A DNA stretch of 64,000 nt, taken from Poriferisodalis sp965204195. GTDB lineage: Bacteria; Actinomycetota; Acidimicrobiia; Acidimicrobiales; Poriferisodalaceae. The position numbers and the translations under genes are program-made. The first letter of the stretch is position 1, and every line of letters starts with the position of its first letter. The DNA lies in assembly GCF_965204195.1 (NCBI RefSeq), contig NZ_OZ241975.1, forward strand, positions 3,038,001-3,102,000, given 5' to 3'. Below the pieces are notes generated by a model. It saw nothing but the letters and a program-made list of their open reading frames with translations. It was not told the origin of the DNA and searched no databases. Below, piece by piece: positions 1 through 8,155 of the stretch.

Positions 1-121
1 CCATCACCAAGTTGGACGTCCTGAGCGGGCTGCCGCCCGGCCACAACGCAGCTGCGTCACGATGGCGATGATCGCGTGGGACCAGCAGACCGATCCAGAA
101 CGAGGTGTCGACGAACCTCAC
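1..121 (-). CDS. vapC: VapC-family PIN-domain toxin (3' part outside window)
   Basis: Only the N-terminal 40 or so residues are in the window. Read on the minus strand from a GTG at 121, the protein begins VRFVDTSFWIGLLVPRDHRH, the typical opening of a PIN-domain ribonuclease, with the first acidic active-site residue in VDTS. VapC toxins cleave RNA (often tRNA or rRNA) when not held by their antitoxin. The GTG start overlaps the stop of the upstream ribbon-helix-helix antitoxin gene as GTGA, the usual translational coupling in vapBC operons. The remaining acidic residues lie beyond base 1, so catalytic completeness cannot be judged. Confidence 0.8.
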   Translation of the reverse strand, partial: MRFVDTSFWIGLLVPRDHRHRDAAALWPGGSPLRTSNLVM

Positions 122-345
122 GATTCAGTGTCGTAGATGACGGCGTCAAGATCGTCGTCGGGGGCGACGTCGACGCTGCCGACGAGCGCGTCCAACGGGT
201 CTAGAGCGAGCACATCGCTGTCGCGACGCAGCGCTGAGCGGACAGCCTCTCGCACAACCGCGGACCGCGAGACCCCTCGTCTGGCAGCAGCCGCCGACAG
301 GGCGTCGTCGATGTCGGGCTCGATGTAGAGCTGTATACGCCGCAT
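118..345 (-). CDS. vapB: VapB-type ribbon-helix-helix antitoxin
   Basis: A 75-residue protein starting MRRIQLYIEPDIDDALSAAA, with the short beta strand and two helices of a ribbon-helix-helix (CopG/Arc-like) DNA-binding domain, followed by an acidic tail that would bind the toxin. An ATG at 360 would add five residues, but it lies inside a perfect TATAAT box, so I prefer the ATG at 345. The gene overlaps the PIN toxin start by four bases. Antitoxins of this kind bind their own promoter, and an inverted repeat over the start region fits autoregulation. Family assignment is from sequence pattern; the exact VapB subfamily is not resolved. Confidence 0.82.
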   Translation of the reverse strand: MRRIQLYIEPDIDDALSAAAARRGVSRSAVVREAVRSALRRDSDVLALDPLDALVGSVDVAPDDDLDAVIYDTES

Positions 346-364
346 TAGTGCAGTATACATTATA
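332..364 (-). promoter_or_regulatory. vapBC promoter and operator palindrome
   Basis: On the minus strand bases 364-359 read TATAAT, a perfect -10 box, placing transcription start near 352, just upstream of the ATG at 345, so the mRNA would be almost leaderless. TGTATAC at 332-338 and GTATACA at 353-359 form a perfect 7-bp inverted repeat separated by 14 bases, covering the -10 edge and the start codon. That is where an autoregulatory antitoxin should bind. No convincing -35 box is visible. Confidence 0.6.
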
Positions 365-439
365 TCCGCAACTTCTGAGTGGCCCGGCCAAGCGAGACCT
401 CAACCCTGACGATCGACCCCGATCGCTGTGGTCGGCGGG

Positions 440-2074
440 TCAGGAGCTGCAGGAGAGCTGGCTGCAGCCGACCCGGGTGCGGGCCCAGTCGGGGCGCAGT
501 GCTGCGTACGACTCCCGATCGGGTTGTTCGTCGTAGGGATGACGCATGACGTCGAGCAGCTCGCCGATGGCTTCGGGGCGGCCCGCAGTGGCGGAGTCGA
601 TCGCAAGCTGGGCCAGGTAGTTCCGCAGGACGTATTTGGGATTGACTCGGTTCATCGTCTCGGCCCGTGCGCCGTCGGCAATGCCCTGGGCTCGCAGCCG
701 GGCCGCGTAGCGCTCGACAAACTCGCTCGTGGCTGAGCGGTGCTCGTCGGTGACCTCGTCGGGCGCGTAGTACGCATCGGCGAGCGGGGCGATGCGCTCG
801 GCACGGTCGACGCCCTCAGCGGTGTCCACGGTGGCGAGCCGTCGCCAGAACACCGTCATGTCGGTCTCGACCAGCCGCAGCACCTCCAGCACCCCGGTCG
901 CCAGCTCAGTGTCGGTCTCGGATTCCAGCGCCGGCAGTCCGAGCTTGGCGGCCATCATCGCCGACCACTTCTGCTCGAAATACGGCACGTAGCCGTCAAG
1001 GGCTGCTTGCAGCAGCTCGGCCTCGCCGACGAGCGGATACAGCGCATTGGCGAGCTGCATCAGATTCCACTGGGCGATGTGCGGCTGGGTGCCGAAGCGG
1101 TAGCGCCGGTGGGCGGCGTCGGTGGTGTTGGGGGTCCAGTCGGGGTCGTAGTCGTCGAGCCAGCCGTAGGGGCCGTAGTCGATCGTCAGGCCCAGAATCG
1201 ACATGTTGTCGGTGTTCATCACGCCGTGGACGAAGCCGACCCGCATCCACTCGCAGACCATGTCGGCCGTGCGCCGGACCACTTCGTCGAAGAACTGCGC
1301 ATACCGCTCCGACGAGGAACTGCCGGACCCGGCGTCGGCAGCCAAGTCAGGAAAGTCGTTGCCGATGACGAAGTCGGCCAAGGTGCGCAGCGTGTCGATA
1401 TCGCCGCGGGAGGCGAAGATCTCGAAGTTTCCGAACCGTACGAACGACGGCGCCACTCGGCAGACCACGGCCCCGGGCTCGAGCTCGGGGTGGCCGTCGT
1501 AGAGCATGTCGCGCATCACCATGCCGCCCGTCGCCACCAAGCTGAGCGCCCGGGTCGTCGGCACGCCGAGATGTGCCATCGCCTCGCTGCACAGGAACTC
1601 GCGCACCGAGCTGCGCAGCACGGCCAAGCCGTCGGCGGTGCGGGAATACGGCGTTGGGCCGGCGCCCTTGAGCTGCAGCGTCTGGTGCTGGCCGTTGCGG
1701 TCAACCACTTCGCCGAGCGCGATGGCACGGCCGTCGCCGAGCTGACCGGCCCAGTTGCCGAACTGGTGGCCGCCGTAGCAGTGGGCATGCGGATCCATGC
1801 CGTCGAGCAGCGTGCTGCCGCCGAACACCGCTGCGAACTCCGGGTCGCTCGCCAAGTCGGGGTCGAATCCCAGCAGGTCGAACATCTCCGCACTGTGCGC
1901 CAGCAGGTGCGGCGCGGGCACCGGTGTCGGCTCGACCCTCGAATAGCACGCACCCATCACCTGCCGGCGGACGTTGGCGGCGTCGGGGTCAGCCGGCAGC
2001 GCGGCAGTGAAGCGGTTGTCGAAGCTGAGCTTGTCGAGCGAGCCGATCGGCGTCGGCGCCGCAGTGATGCTCAC
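440..2074 (-). CDS. selO: SelO/YdiU family protein adenylyltransferase
   Basis: SelO (YdiU) is a pseudokinase-fold enzyme that transfers AMP from ATP to Ser, Thr or Tyr of target proteins and is linked to redox stress. The 544-residue product carries hallmark stretches: CYGGHQFGNWAGQLGDGRAI, LQLKGAGPTPYSR, then GVMNTDNMSILGLTIDYGP with the metal- and base-coordinating Asn/Asp residues, and a C-terminus ending SCSS as in E. coli YdiU. The GTG start at 2074 overlaps the stop of the upstream mrp gene (GTGA), so the pair should be co-translated. An open frame extends upstream to 2725, but that part overlaps mrp in another frame and shows no family similarity. Confidence 0.93.
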   Translation of the reverse strand: MSITAAPTPIGSLDKLSFDNRFTAALPADPDAANVRRQVMGACYSRVEPTPVPAPHLLAHSAEMFDLLGFDPDLASDPEFAAVFGGSTLLDGMDPHAHCYGGHQFGNWAGQLGDGRAIALGEVVDRNGQHQTLQLKGAGPTPYSRTADGLAVLRSSVREFLCSEAMAHLGVPTTRALSLVATGGMVMRDMLYDGHPELEPGAVVCRVAPSFVRFGNFEIFASRGDIDTLRTLADFVIGNDFPDLAADAGSGSSSSERYAQFFDEVVRRTADMVCEWMRVGFVHGVMNTDNMSILGLTIDYGPYGWLDDYDPDWTPNTTDAAHRRYRFGTQPHIAQWNLMQLANALYPLVGEAELLQAALDGYVPYFEQKWSAMMAAKLGLPALESETDTELATGVLEVLRLVETDMTVFWRRLATVDTAEGVDRAERIAPLADAYYAPDEVTDEHRSATSEFVERYAARLRAQGIADGARAETMNRVNPKYVLRNYLAQLAIDSATAGRPEAIGELLDVMRHPYDEQPDRESYAALRPDWARTRVGCSQLSCSS

Positions 2075-3255
2075 AGCAGCTTCAATCCCTCGTTGTAGCG
2101 GCGGGTCGGCAGGTGTTCGGTGCACAGCAGGCGCGCCATGTCCTGGAATACACCGGCCGTCTCGCTGTTGGGGTCTGCCGCGGCGATCGGCATGCCCTCG
2201 TCGCCGCCCGCGCGCAGTTGCGGCACCAGCGGCACTTGGCCGAGCAACGGCACGTCCAACTCGTCGGCCAGCGCCTGGCCGCCGCCGGAGCCGAACAGCT
2301 CGTAGCGCTTGCCGTCGTCGCCGGTGAACCAGCTCATGTTCTCGATCACCGCCCTCACCTGCAGGTTCACACGTCCCGCCATCTGGGCAGCGCGCTGGGC
2401 AACCTTCTGCGCTGCAGGCTGCGGTGTGGTCACCACCAGCATCTCCGAACGGGGCAGGAACTGCGCCAGCGACAGTGAGATGTCGCCGGTGCCGGGCGGC
2501 AGATCGATGAGCAGATGGTCCGGCTCGTCCCAGAAGACATCGGTGAGGAATTGCTCGAGCGCCTTGTGCAGCATCGGGCCGCGCCAGATCACCGGCTGGT
2601 CCTCGCGAGCGAAGAAGCCCATTGACATGCACCGCACGCCGTGCGCCTCGGTGGGCACCACCATCTGGTCGATCACGGTGGGCGGGCGCTGCACGCCGAG
2701 CATCCGGGGAATGGAGAAACCCCACACATCGGCGTCGATGACGGCGGTGCGCGTGCCGCGCTGGGCTAGCGCAATCGCAAGGTTGACCGTCACGCTGGAT
2801 TTGCCGACGCCGCCCTTGCCGCTGGCCACGAGCAGCACGCGGGTCTTGTTGCCGGCCTGGGCGAATGGCACCTCGCGGCCTTCGGCGTGTCCGTGGCCGG
2901 CCTGCGTCCCTGCGGTGGCCGCCGGGTCGCCGATGAGCTGAGCCCGCAACGTCGACTGCTCGGCCTCGTCCATAACGGTGAATTCCACGACCACATCGTC
3001 GATGCCGTCGAGGGCGCGTCCCGCCTCGCTGACAGCGTGGGACACATGCCCCGCAGCCGGCCAGTCATTCGACGGAAGTGCGACCAGCACCTGTGCAGCG
3101 CGCCCGGCGACTGCAGCAGCTCGCAGCATGCCCATCTGGCCGATGGGCCGGCGCAACTCGGGATCGATCACATCAGCTACCGCAGCGGCCAGCTGCTGAT
3201 CAGTGACGCTGGCTGGTCCGCCGTTGGCGGCTGACCCTCGACGCTTGCCCTTCAC
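2071..3255 (-). CDS. mrp: Mrp/ApbC-type iron-sulfur cluster carrier ATPase
   Basis: A 394-residue P-loop protein. The N-terminal ~95 residues form a MIP18/DUF59-like domain (VIDPELRRPIGQMGM). The ATPase core has the deviant Walker A SGKGGVGKSS, the DADVWGFSIPRMLG segment and the LIDLPPGTGD Walker B region. Mrp/ApbC proteins carry Fe-S clusters to apoproteins. The usual cluster-binding CxxC after VIENMS is absent: the segment reads VIENMSWFTGDDGKRYELFG, so cluster handling must differ or use another ligand. The start is the GTG at 3255; upstream in-frame sequence is Arg/Cys-rich and not family-like. The gene lies 159 bases downstream of ccmH/I and is coupled to selO. Confidence 0.9.
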   Translation of the reverse strand: MKGKRRGSAANGGPASVTDQQLAAAVADVIDPELRRPIGQMGMLRAAAVAGRAAQVLVALPSNDWPAAGHVSHAVSEAGRALDGIDDVVVEFTVMDEAEQSTLRAQLIGDPAATAGTQAGHGHAEGREVPFAQAGNKTRVLLVASGKGGVGKSSVTVNLAIALAQRGTRTAVIDADVWGFSIPRMLGVQRPPTVIDQMVVPTEAHGVRCMSMGFFAREDQPVIWRGPMLHKALEQFLTDVFWDEPDHLLIDLPPGTGDISLSLAQFLPRSEMLVVTTPQPAAQKVAQRAAQMAGRVNLQVRAVIENMSWFTGDDGKRYELFGSGGGQALADELDVPLLGQVPLVPQLRAGGDEGMPIAAADPNSETAGVFQDMARLLCTEHLPTRRYNEGLKLL

Positions 3256-3414
3256 TGGTGCCCCTGACCGGTTGCGATCGCTTGCCGCGTGATGACTGCA
3301 CCGGCATTGCAGCCGCACCTGCCGTTCGCCCCGCACGCTACTGCCGCAACCGACCACGGCCGCAGCGCATCGCACCATCTCGACCGACCGCCCTAGCGGA
3401 GGTTCTGCGGTCGG

Positions 3415-4674
3415 CTATTCGAGTTCAGCCTGCATTTCTGTGATGGCGGTTTCGAGGGCGGCGGCCATTGCGGGGGGCGGGTTGCGTTGCAACGCGGCGC
3501 CGTAGTAGCCGATGGCAGCTTCGAGGTCGCGCTCGATGAAGCGGGCTGTGTAACCGCGGAAGACCCACGGATCGAACTCGCCGGGATCGAGCGCCACGGC
3601 GGCGTCGAGCGACGCAATGCCGGCGACAATGAGCTCGCGGTCCGGGATGCGCACCAGCAGCCAGCCGCGCAACGCCAGTGCCTCGGTGTCGCTGGGGTCG
3701 TCAGCGAGGACTCGGTCGAGATCCACGAGGGCCGACTGCAGATCGCAGCCGGCCGCGGGAGCATCGGTTGCCTCACCTGCGCCGGATGGGTCTTGCGATG
3801 ACGCCGATTCGCAGTGACGCAGGTGTAGGCGGGCTGACAGTACGAGCGCGCCGCGCAGGTCGGGATCGAGCCGGAAGATCTCCTCCAGCGTGGCGCGGGA
3901 CTCATCGAGCTGGTTCGCCGCGAACTGACGCTGTGCATCCACGAGCAGCGAGCGGGCCGAACGGTCGATGTCGCCCGTCAGGGTCTCGCCCGACAGGCGT
4001 AGCCCTGCCGAGCGCGCCACCAGTACCCCGGCCACCGCGCCCACGAGCACCAGTCCGCTGACTGTGACGACAGTGGCGCTGCGCCAGCCGGATCTGCGGT
4101 CACGGCTGCCCGGCGGGTTGGGGTCAACCGCTGCGGTGGATCCGTCGCCGTCAGCCCCGTTTCCACCAGCGCCGACTGCTTCCTCGACGCCGTCGCCGTC
4201 AGACAAATTGCCGTCAGCGTCGACAGCACTGGCCCGGGCCTTCCAGCGGCGGGTCGCGGCCCACAGCCCTGCCGCGGCCGCGGCGAAGGCAGCCACGGGC
4301 AGCGCCCACACCAGCGTGCCCACCCCCTCCCCCGGCGGCAGCGCATTCACGTCGTCGCCGTAGGCGGCAGCAAGGTCGGCCCTGATCTCGGCATCGCTGC
4401 GGCCGGCACTCACCCACAGATCGATCTGCCGGCGCATGGCTGCCGCCGCTGGTGCATTCGATTCAAGGACGCTCTGGCCGTCGCAGACCGGGCAGAGCGT
4501 CGCTTCCTTGAGCTCGTAGGCACGCTCGGCCTCTGTCGCCGGCGGGCGCGACGATGTCGCGGCGAGAACGGCGGCGATGACGGCTACAACGGCGATGGCA
4601 AGCCAGCCGATGCGCCGCAGTCCAGGACCGCCTCGGGTCGGCGGAGCCGGCGAAGACGCCCCGATGTCACTCAT
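3415..4674 (-). CDS. ccmH: CcmH-CcmI fusion, cytochrome c maturation
   Basis: Membrane-anchored thiol-disulfide component of System I cytochrome c biogenesis. After an N-terminal membrane segment (~residues 20-42) comes the CcmH domain with LCPVCDGQSV (redox CxxC) and the conserved pattern through DDVNALPPGEG. A second membrane segment follows, then an acidic, low-complexity linker and a third membrane segment. The C-terminal ~200 residues are tetratricopeptide-like helices (residues around LFRLDPDLRGALVLSARLHL), the role played by CcmI in other bacteria, which presents apocytochrome. The 419-residue length matches a fusion of both. The ATG at 4674 overlaps the ccmG stop as ATGA. Confidence 0.88.
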   Translation of the reverse strand: MSDIGASSPAPPTRGGPGLRRIGWLAIAVVAVIAAVLAATSSRPPATEAERAYELKEATLCPVCDGQSVLESNAPAAAAMRRQIDLWVSAGRSDAEIRADLAAAYGDDVNALPPGEGVGTLVWALPVAAFAAAAAGLWAATRRWKARASAVDADGNLSDGDGVEEAVGAGGNGADGDGSTAAVDPNPPGSRDRRSGWRSATVVTVSGLVLVGAVAGVLVARSAGLRLSGETLTGDIDRSARSLLVDAQRQFAANQLDESRATLEEIFRLDPDLRGALVLSARLHLRHCESASSQDPSGAGEATDAPAAGCDLQSALVDLDRVLADDPSDTEALALRGWLLVRIPDRELIVAGIASLDAAVALDPGEFDPWVFRGYTARFIERDLEAAIGYYGAALQRNPPPAMAAALETAITEMQAELE

Positions 4675-5474
4675 GGCGAGCTCAGAGGCTGAGCCCCGGG
4701 CCCGGGTGGCCCGTGAGCCCGTGCCCAATCAGAGCCGGGAACAAGAGCAGGAGATGATGGGGCCGCTGCATCACCATTCGCGGCGCCCAGCAGCAAGGCA
4801 ATGACCGCATCGGGATCGTCGGCGCTGATCTGCCCCTGCCAGCGAGCTGCCACGATGCCGTCGGGTGTGATCAGGAACGACTCGGGCGGCCGCAGCACGC
4901 CGAACTCCACCGCCCAGCGGGAATCGGGGTCGTCGACTACCGACCAGTCGCCGCCGAGGCGTTCGTAGAACGCAATCGCGTCGGATGTGCGGTCGCCGAA
5001 CGGCACGGAAACCAAGACGCCATCGTGGGAATGGCGAGCCGCCCACGTCGCAAGCGCAGGGTGTTCGCGGTCGCACGGCACACACCACGACGCAAAGAAG
5101 TTGACCAGCACCCACCGCGGATTCGACGACAGCGGGCCCACGGCGTCGATGTCGAATCGCGCTACGTCATCGGGACCGATCCGCACCCCCGGCAGGGCCC
5201 GCGCGCCGCCGGCGTCGAGGAACGAATCGGGCGGCCAGATGAGCTCACCTCGCAGTGGCGGGACCAACTCGCCGATGAGCGGGCTCGCGGCGCGAATGCT
5301 GCCGCCATCGGAATCCCGAGTCGCCAGCAGAGCGATCAGGCCGGCGGCCACCAAGCCCACGAGCACTGCCGCAACCCGTACCCACGAGCGGCTCCGTCGC
5401 CTTCCCGAGTCGCTGCTGTTGCCGGATGGAGCCTGCGGCTCAACGCTCGATGCATCGTTGGGTGGCGGCGTCAC
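4671..5474 (-). CDS. ccmG: CcmG/DsbE-type thioredoxin-like protein
   Basis: A 267-residue membrane-tethered thioredoxin-fold protein. A single hydrophobic segment (VRVAAVLVGLVAAGLIALLA) is followed by the extracytoplasmic domain with VNFFASWCVPCDREHPAL, whose WCVPC is the redox active site. A cis-Pro region follows in RPPESFLITPDG. CcmG keeps the CxxCH cysteines of apocytochrome c reduced before haem attachment. The GTG at 5474 overlaps the ccmF stop (GTGA), and its own stop overlaps the ccmH/I start, fixing it in the ccm operon. The open frame upstream of 5474 lies inside ccmF and is not part of this protein. Confidence 0.9.
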   Translation of the reverse strand: MTPPPNDASSVEPQAPSGNSSDSGRRRSRSWVRVAAVLVGLVAAGLIALLATRDSDGGSIRAASPLIGELVPPLRGELIWPPDSFLDAGGARALPGVRIGPDDVARFDIDAVGPLSSNPRWVLVNFFASWCVPCDREHPALATWAARHSHDGVLVSVPFGDRTSDAIAFYERLGGDWSVVDDPDSRWAVEFGVLRPPESFLITPDGIVAARWQGQISADDPDAVIALLLGAANGDAAAPSSPALVPGSDWARAHGPPGPGAQPLSSP

Positions 5475-7435
5475 GACTCGCGCGCCCCGACGGAATCCGC
5501 GGTTGAGCCAGTGCGGCGCGGGACGCGGTCGCGTGCGCCGATGCGGGTCGGCACCAGGACAGCGGCAATGCCCAGCACGAGCACGGCACCGCCCAGCCAC
5601 ATCCATGCCACGAGCGGTTTGATGAGCACACGCAGCGCTACGTCGCTGTCTCCTTCTTCGGGGATGGTGGCCAGCGACAGGTACACATCGTCGATCAGGC
5701 TCGTGGCCACAGATGGCGTCGAGATCGGCTGGCCGAATTCGGCGAAACGCGTCACGGCCGGCTCGAAGATGCCCCGATCTTCGACGTCCACTCGCACCCG
5801 CACGACCCGGTTGCCATTCTCTATTTCATCGGTGAGCCCCAAGTAGGTGACTTGGTGGCCCGCGACCACGCCGGACTCCCCCGGCGACAGCGTGAACTCG
5901 CCTTCAGATCCGTATGCGCTCGACGCGATGAACCCGAAGGCGATCACGGCGACCCCGATGTGGGCGATCATTCCGCCGCCGGTGCGTCCCAGCAGTCCGC
6001 GCCAGCCATTGCGCCGCACGCCCAGCCACAGCAGCCGCGCCGCGCTGCCGATGACGAAACCGCCCATGCCCAGCGCCAGCACCTGCCACAGACCGTGTGC
6101 TCCGGCCCATACCGACAGCACCATGGTCAGCGCTCCTGCCCCTGCAGGCCACACGAGCCGCTTCGAGCGAAGCTCAGCCGGCGTGTCGCGCCAGTTGAGC
6201 GCCGGCGACAGTGCCATGAGGCCGAGCAATGCGATGCCGACCGGTGCGAGCATCCGGTCGAAATAGGGCCGCCCCACCGCCAAGCGCTCGGACGCGACCG
6301 CCTCGGCCAGGAGCGGGAACACCGTGCCGAGCATCACCACGAATGCTGCGACGGCGAAGAGCAGGTTGTTGCCGAGGAACGACCCTTCCCGGGACCAGAT
6401 CGACCCCAGGCTGGCCGGGTTTCGCAGCGCCTCGCCGCGCCAGGCCACCAGCACCACCCCGCTCACCACGATCACCGCAAAGAACGCCAGCAAGATGGGC
6501 CCCAGCGACGACTCGCTGAACTCGTGCACCGATTCGAGCACGCCCGAGCGCGTGAGGAACGTGCCGAAGATGGTCAACGCGAACGTCACGATGAGCAGCG
6601 ACAGGTTCCACACGCGCAGCATCTGGCGGCGCTGCTGGGTGATCAGCGAATGCACGAAGGCAGTCGCGGTCAGCCACGGCAGCAGCGAGGCGTTCTCGAC
6701 GGGATCCCACGCCCAGTAGCCGCCCCAGCCCAACACCTCGTAGGACCACCAGGCGCCCAGCATGATCCCTGCGCCCAGGCTGCCCCACGCCACCAGCGTC
6801 CAGCGGCGGGTATCGGCCAGCCAGCGGCTGTCGAACTGGCCGGTGATGAGCGCGGCGACCGCGAACCCGAACGGCACGGTGAACCCGACGTACCCCAGGT
6901 ACAGCATCACGGGGTGAATCGCCATCAGCGGGTGGTTGCGCAGCAGCGGATTCAGGCCGCCGCCGTCCGCAGGAGGATCGGCGAGCGTGCCGAACGGGTT
7001 CGCCGGACCAGCGAGCAGGGCGAAGAAGAAGATGCACACGCCCAGCATCACCGCAAGCGCCCAGGCAACCGTCGGTTCTGATGTCCGGGCGCGGAAGCGC
7101 CATGCCGCGGCGCCCACATAGCCGCACAGCACCAGCGCCCACAGCAGGATGGATCCTTCGAGCGCGCCCCAGAGCGTGGCGATCTTGTAGATGAGCGGCG
7201 TGGCGATGGTGGAGTTGCGCGCCACGTACGCGAGCGAGAAGTCGTCGCTGAGCAGGGCAAACTCCATCGCTCCCACGGCCAGCGCGCAGCCGCCGGCCAT
7301 GGCCGCGATCCACGCCAGCGCCTGGCGGCACCGCTCGGGCTGCCCCAGCACCCTGGCGGCGACGAGCGTTGCAGCCCCGCCGAGCGCGCTGACGAGGCCG
7401 ATGGCCACGCCAAGCGTGCCCAGCACGGCAATCAC
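5471..7435 (-). CDS. ccmF: CcmF haem lyase subunit
   Basis: A 654-residue polytopic membrane protein, about the usual CcmF length, with more than twelve hydrophobic segments. The WWD-type haem-handling motif appears as WGGYWAWDPVENASLLPWL near residues 235-253, and conserved haem-ligand histidines occur around it (NHPLMAIHPVMLYLG and AFVHSL). CcmF takes haem from holo-CcmE and, with CcmH/I, joins it covalently to apocytochrome c outside the membrane. The ATG at 7435 overlaps the ccmE stop (ATGA) and the 3' end overlaps ccmG. Confidence 0.95.
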   Translation of the reverse strand: MIAVLGTLGVAIGLVSALGGAATLVAARVLGQPERCRQALAWIAAMAGGCALAVGAMEFALLSDDFSLAYVARNSTIATPLIYKIATLWGALEGSILLWALVLCGYVGAAAWRFRARTSEPTVAWALAVMLGVCIFFFALLAGPANPFGTLADPPADGGGLNPLLRNHPLMAIHPVMLYLGYVGFTVPFGFAVAALITGQFDSRWLADTRRWTLVAWGSLGAGIMLGAWWSYEVLGWGGYWAWDPVENASLLPWLTATAFVHSLITQQRRQMLRVWNLSLLIVTFALTIFGTFLTRSGVLESVHEFSESSLGPILLAFFAVIVVSGVVLVAWRGEALRNPASLGSIWSREGSFLGNNLLFAVAAFVVMLGTVFPLLAEAVASERLAVGRPYFDRMLAPVGIALLGLMALSPALNWRDTPAELRSKRLVWPAGAGALTMVLSVWAGAHGLWQVLALGMGGFVIGSAARLLWLGVRRNGWRGLLGRTGGGMIAHIGVAVIAFGFIASSAYGSEGEFTLSPGESGVVAGHQVTYLGLTDEIENGNRVVRVRVDVEDRGIFEPAVTRFAEFGQPISTPSVATSLIDDVYLSLATIPEEGDSDVALRVLIKPLVAWMWLGGAVLVLGIAAVLVPTRIGARDRVPRRTGSTADSVGARES

Positions 7436-7995
7436 AGCCGGGGCACCTCAAAGGGACAGTCGTCCAAGAAGCCCTCGGGAGCCTCGTTCGGGTCGGGCAG
7501 ACGGCCTTCGTTCGCCGCCACGTACTCGTTGGTGTGCTTCACGAGCATGTTGTCGCTCGAGAAGAAGTGCGTATCGCGGCCGGCAACCGTCACCACGTCT
7601 CCTGGCACCCAGCGCCCTTCCAGCACCACCGGTATCCACGGCGACTCGAACAGGTCCGGAGGATCGACCGAGTGGCGCACCGCAACCGATGCGCAGTCGT
7701 GAATCACTTCGAACGTGGTCACGCCGCCGTCGACGTCCACCGAAGCGGGCACCACCCGTCCCTGCAGGCGAAAGCGCCGGTCGCCCAGCTCGACCCGCTC
7801 TGCGATGGCCTCGTCGGCATTGCGGAAGAACAGCGTGGCGTTGCGCAGGCCGGCAACCGTGGCCGCCCCGCCAGCAATGAGCAGCAACAGCACGAAGGCG
7901 CCGATCACGACCTTGCGCCGGCGACCCATCTGCCGGCGCGCCGCCGCGCGATCATCCGGCGCCTCCAGCGGGTGCCGCGGGCTGAGGTCAGTCAT
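7432..7995 (-). CDS. ccmE: CcmE haem chaperone
   Basis: A 187-residue protein with one N-terminal membrane anchor (~residues 27-47) and an OB-fold domain outside the membrane. The segment MLVKHTNEY matches the HxxxY haem-attachment motif, so this is the histidine-type CcmE that binds haem covalently before passing it to CcmF. GDVVTVAGR and VVLEGRWVPGD are typical preceding strands. The start is the ATG at 7995 (MTDLSPRHP); the longer open frame upstream overlaps ccmD. The ATG lies inside the last codons of ccmD, an 8-base overlap, and the stop overlaps ccmF. Confidence 0.92.
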   Translation of the reverse strand: MTDLSPRHPLEAPDDRAAARRQMGRRRKVVIGAFVLLLLIAGGAATVAGLRNATLFFRNADEAIAERVELGDRRFRLQGRVVPASVDVDGGVTTFEVIHDCASVAVRHSVDPPDLFESPWIPVVLEGRWVPGDVVTVAGRDTHFFSSDNMLVKHTNEYVAANEGRLPDPNEAPEGFLDDCPFEVPRL

Positions 7996-8155
7996 AGGGA
8001 CGGGACTCGTCGCCGCCGTCGGAAACGGGGCCTCCCGCACCGATCCCCAAGTCCCGGCCGAGCGTGCGTCCGCGGCGGATGACCCACAGGACATAGGCGG
8101 CGGTTGCCGCCGCTGCGAGCACGTAACCCGAGAACACGTTCGCCGCGTGCGTCAC
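7988..8155 (-). CDS. ccmD: CcmD, small haem exporter membrane protein
   Basis: A 55-residue protein found by reading the gap between ccmC and ccmE. From a GTG at 8155 it begins VTHAANVFSGYVLAAAATAA and continues with YVLWVIRRGRTLGRDL. The one hydrophobic helix followed by an Arg-rich cytoplasmic stretch is the CcmD pattern. CcmD is needed to release holo-CcmE from the CcmABC complex. The start overlaps the ccmC stop (GTGA) and the stop overlaps the ccmE start. Position, size and topology support the call; CcmD sequences are otherwise poorly conserved. Confidence 0.85.
   Translation of the reverse strand: MTHAANVFSGYVLAAAATAAYVLWVIRRGRTLGRDLGIGAGGPVSDGGDESRPYD

Noticed and set aside
740..2098. 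452-residue plus-strand open frame opposite selO
   Set aside because: His/Val/Arg-rich composition typical of antisense frames in high-G+C DNA, and selO on the other strand is well supported.
440..2725. 761-residue open frame that would fuse extra sequence to the N-terminus of SelO
   Set aside because: The first ~217 codons are antisense-free but out of frame with the real mrp gene and show no SelO similarity; the GTG at 2074 coupled to the mrp stop is the proper start.
5852..7081. 409-residue plus-strand frame opposite ccmF
   Set aside because: Gln/His/Arg-rich shadow of a strongly supported membrane protein gene.
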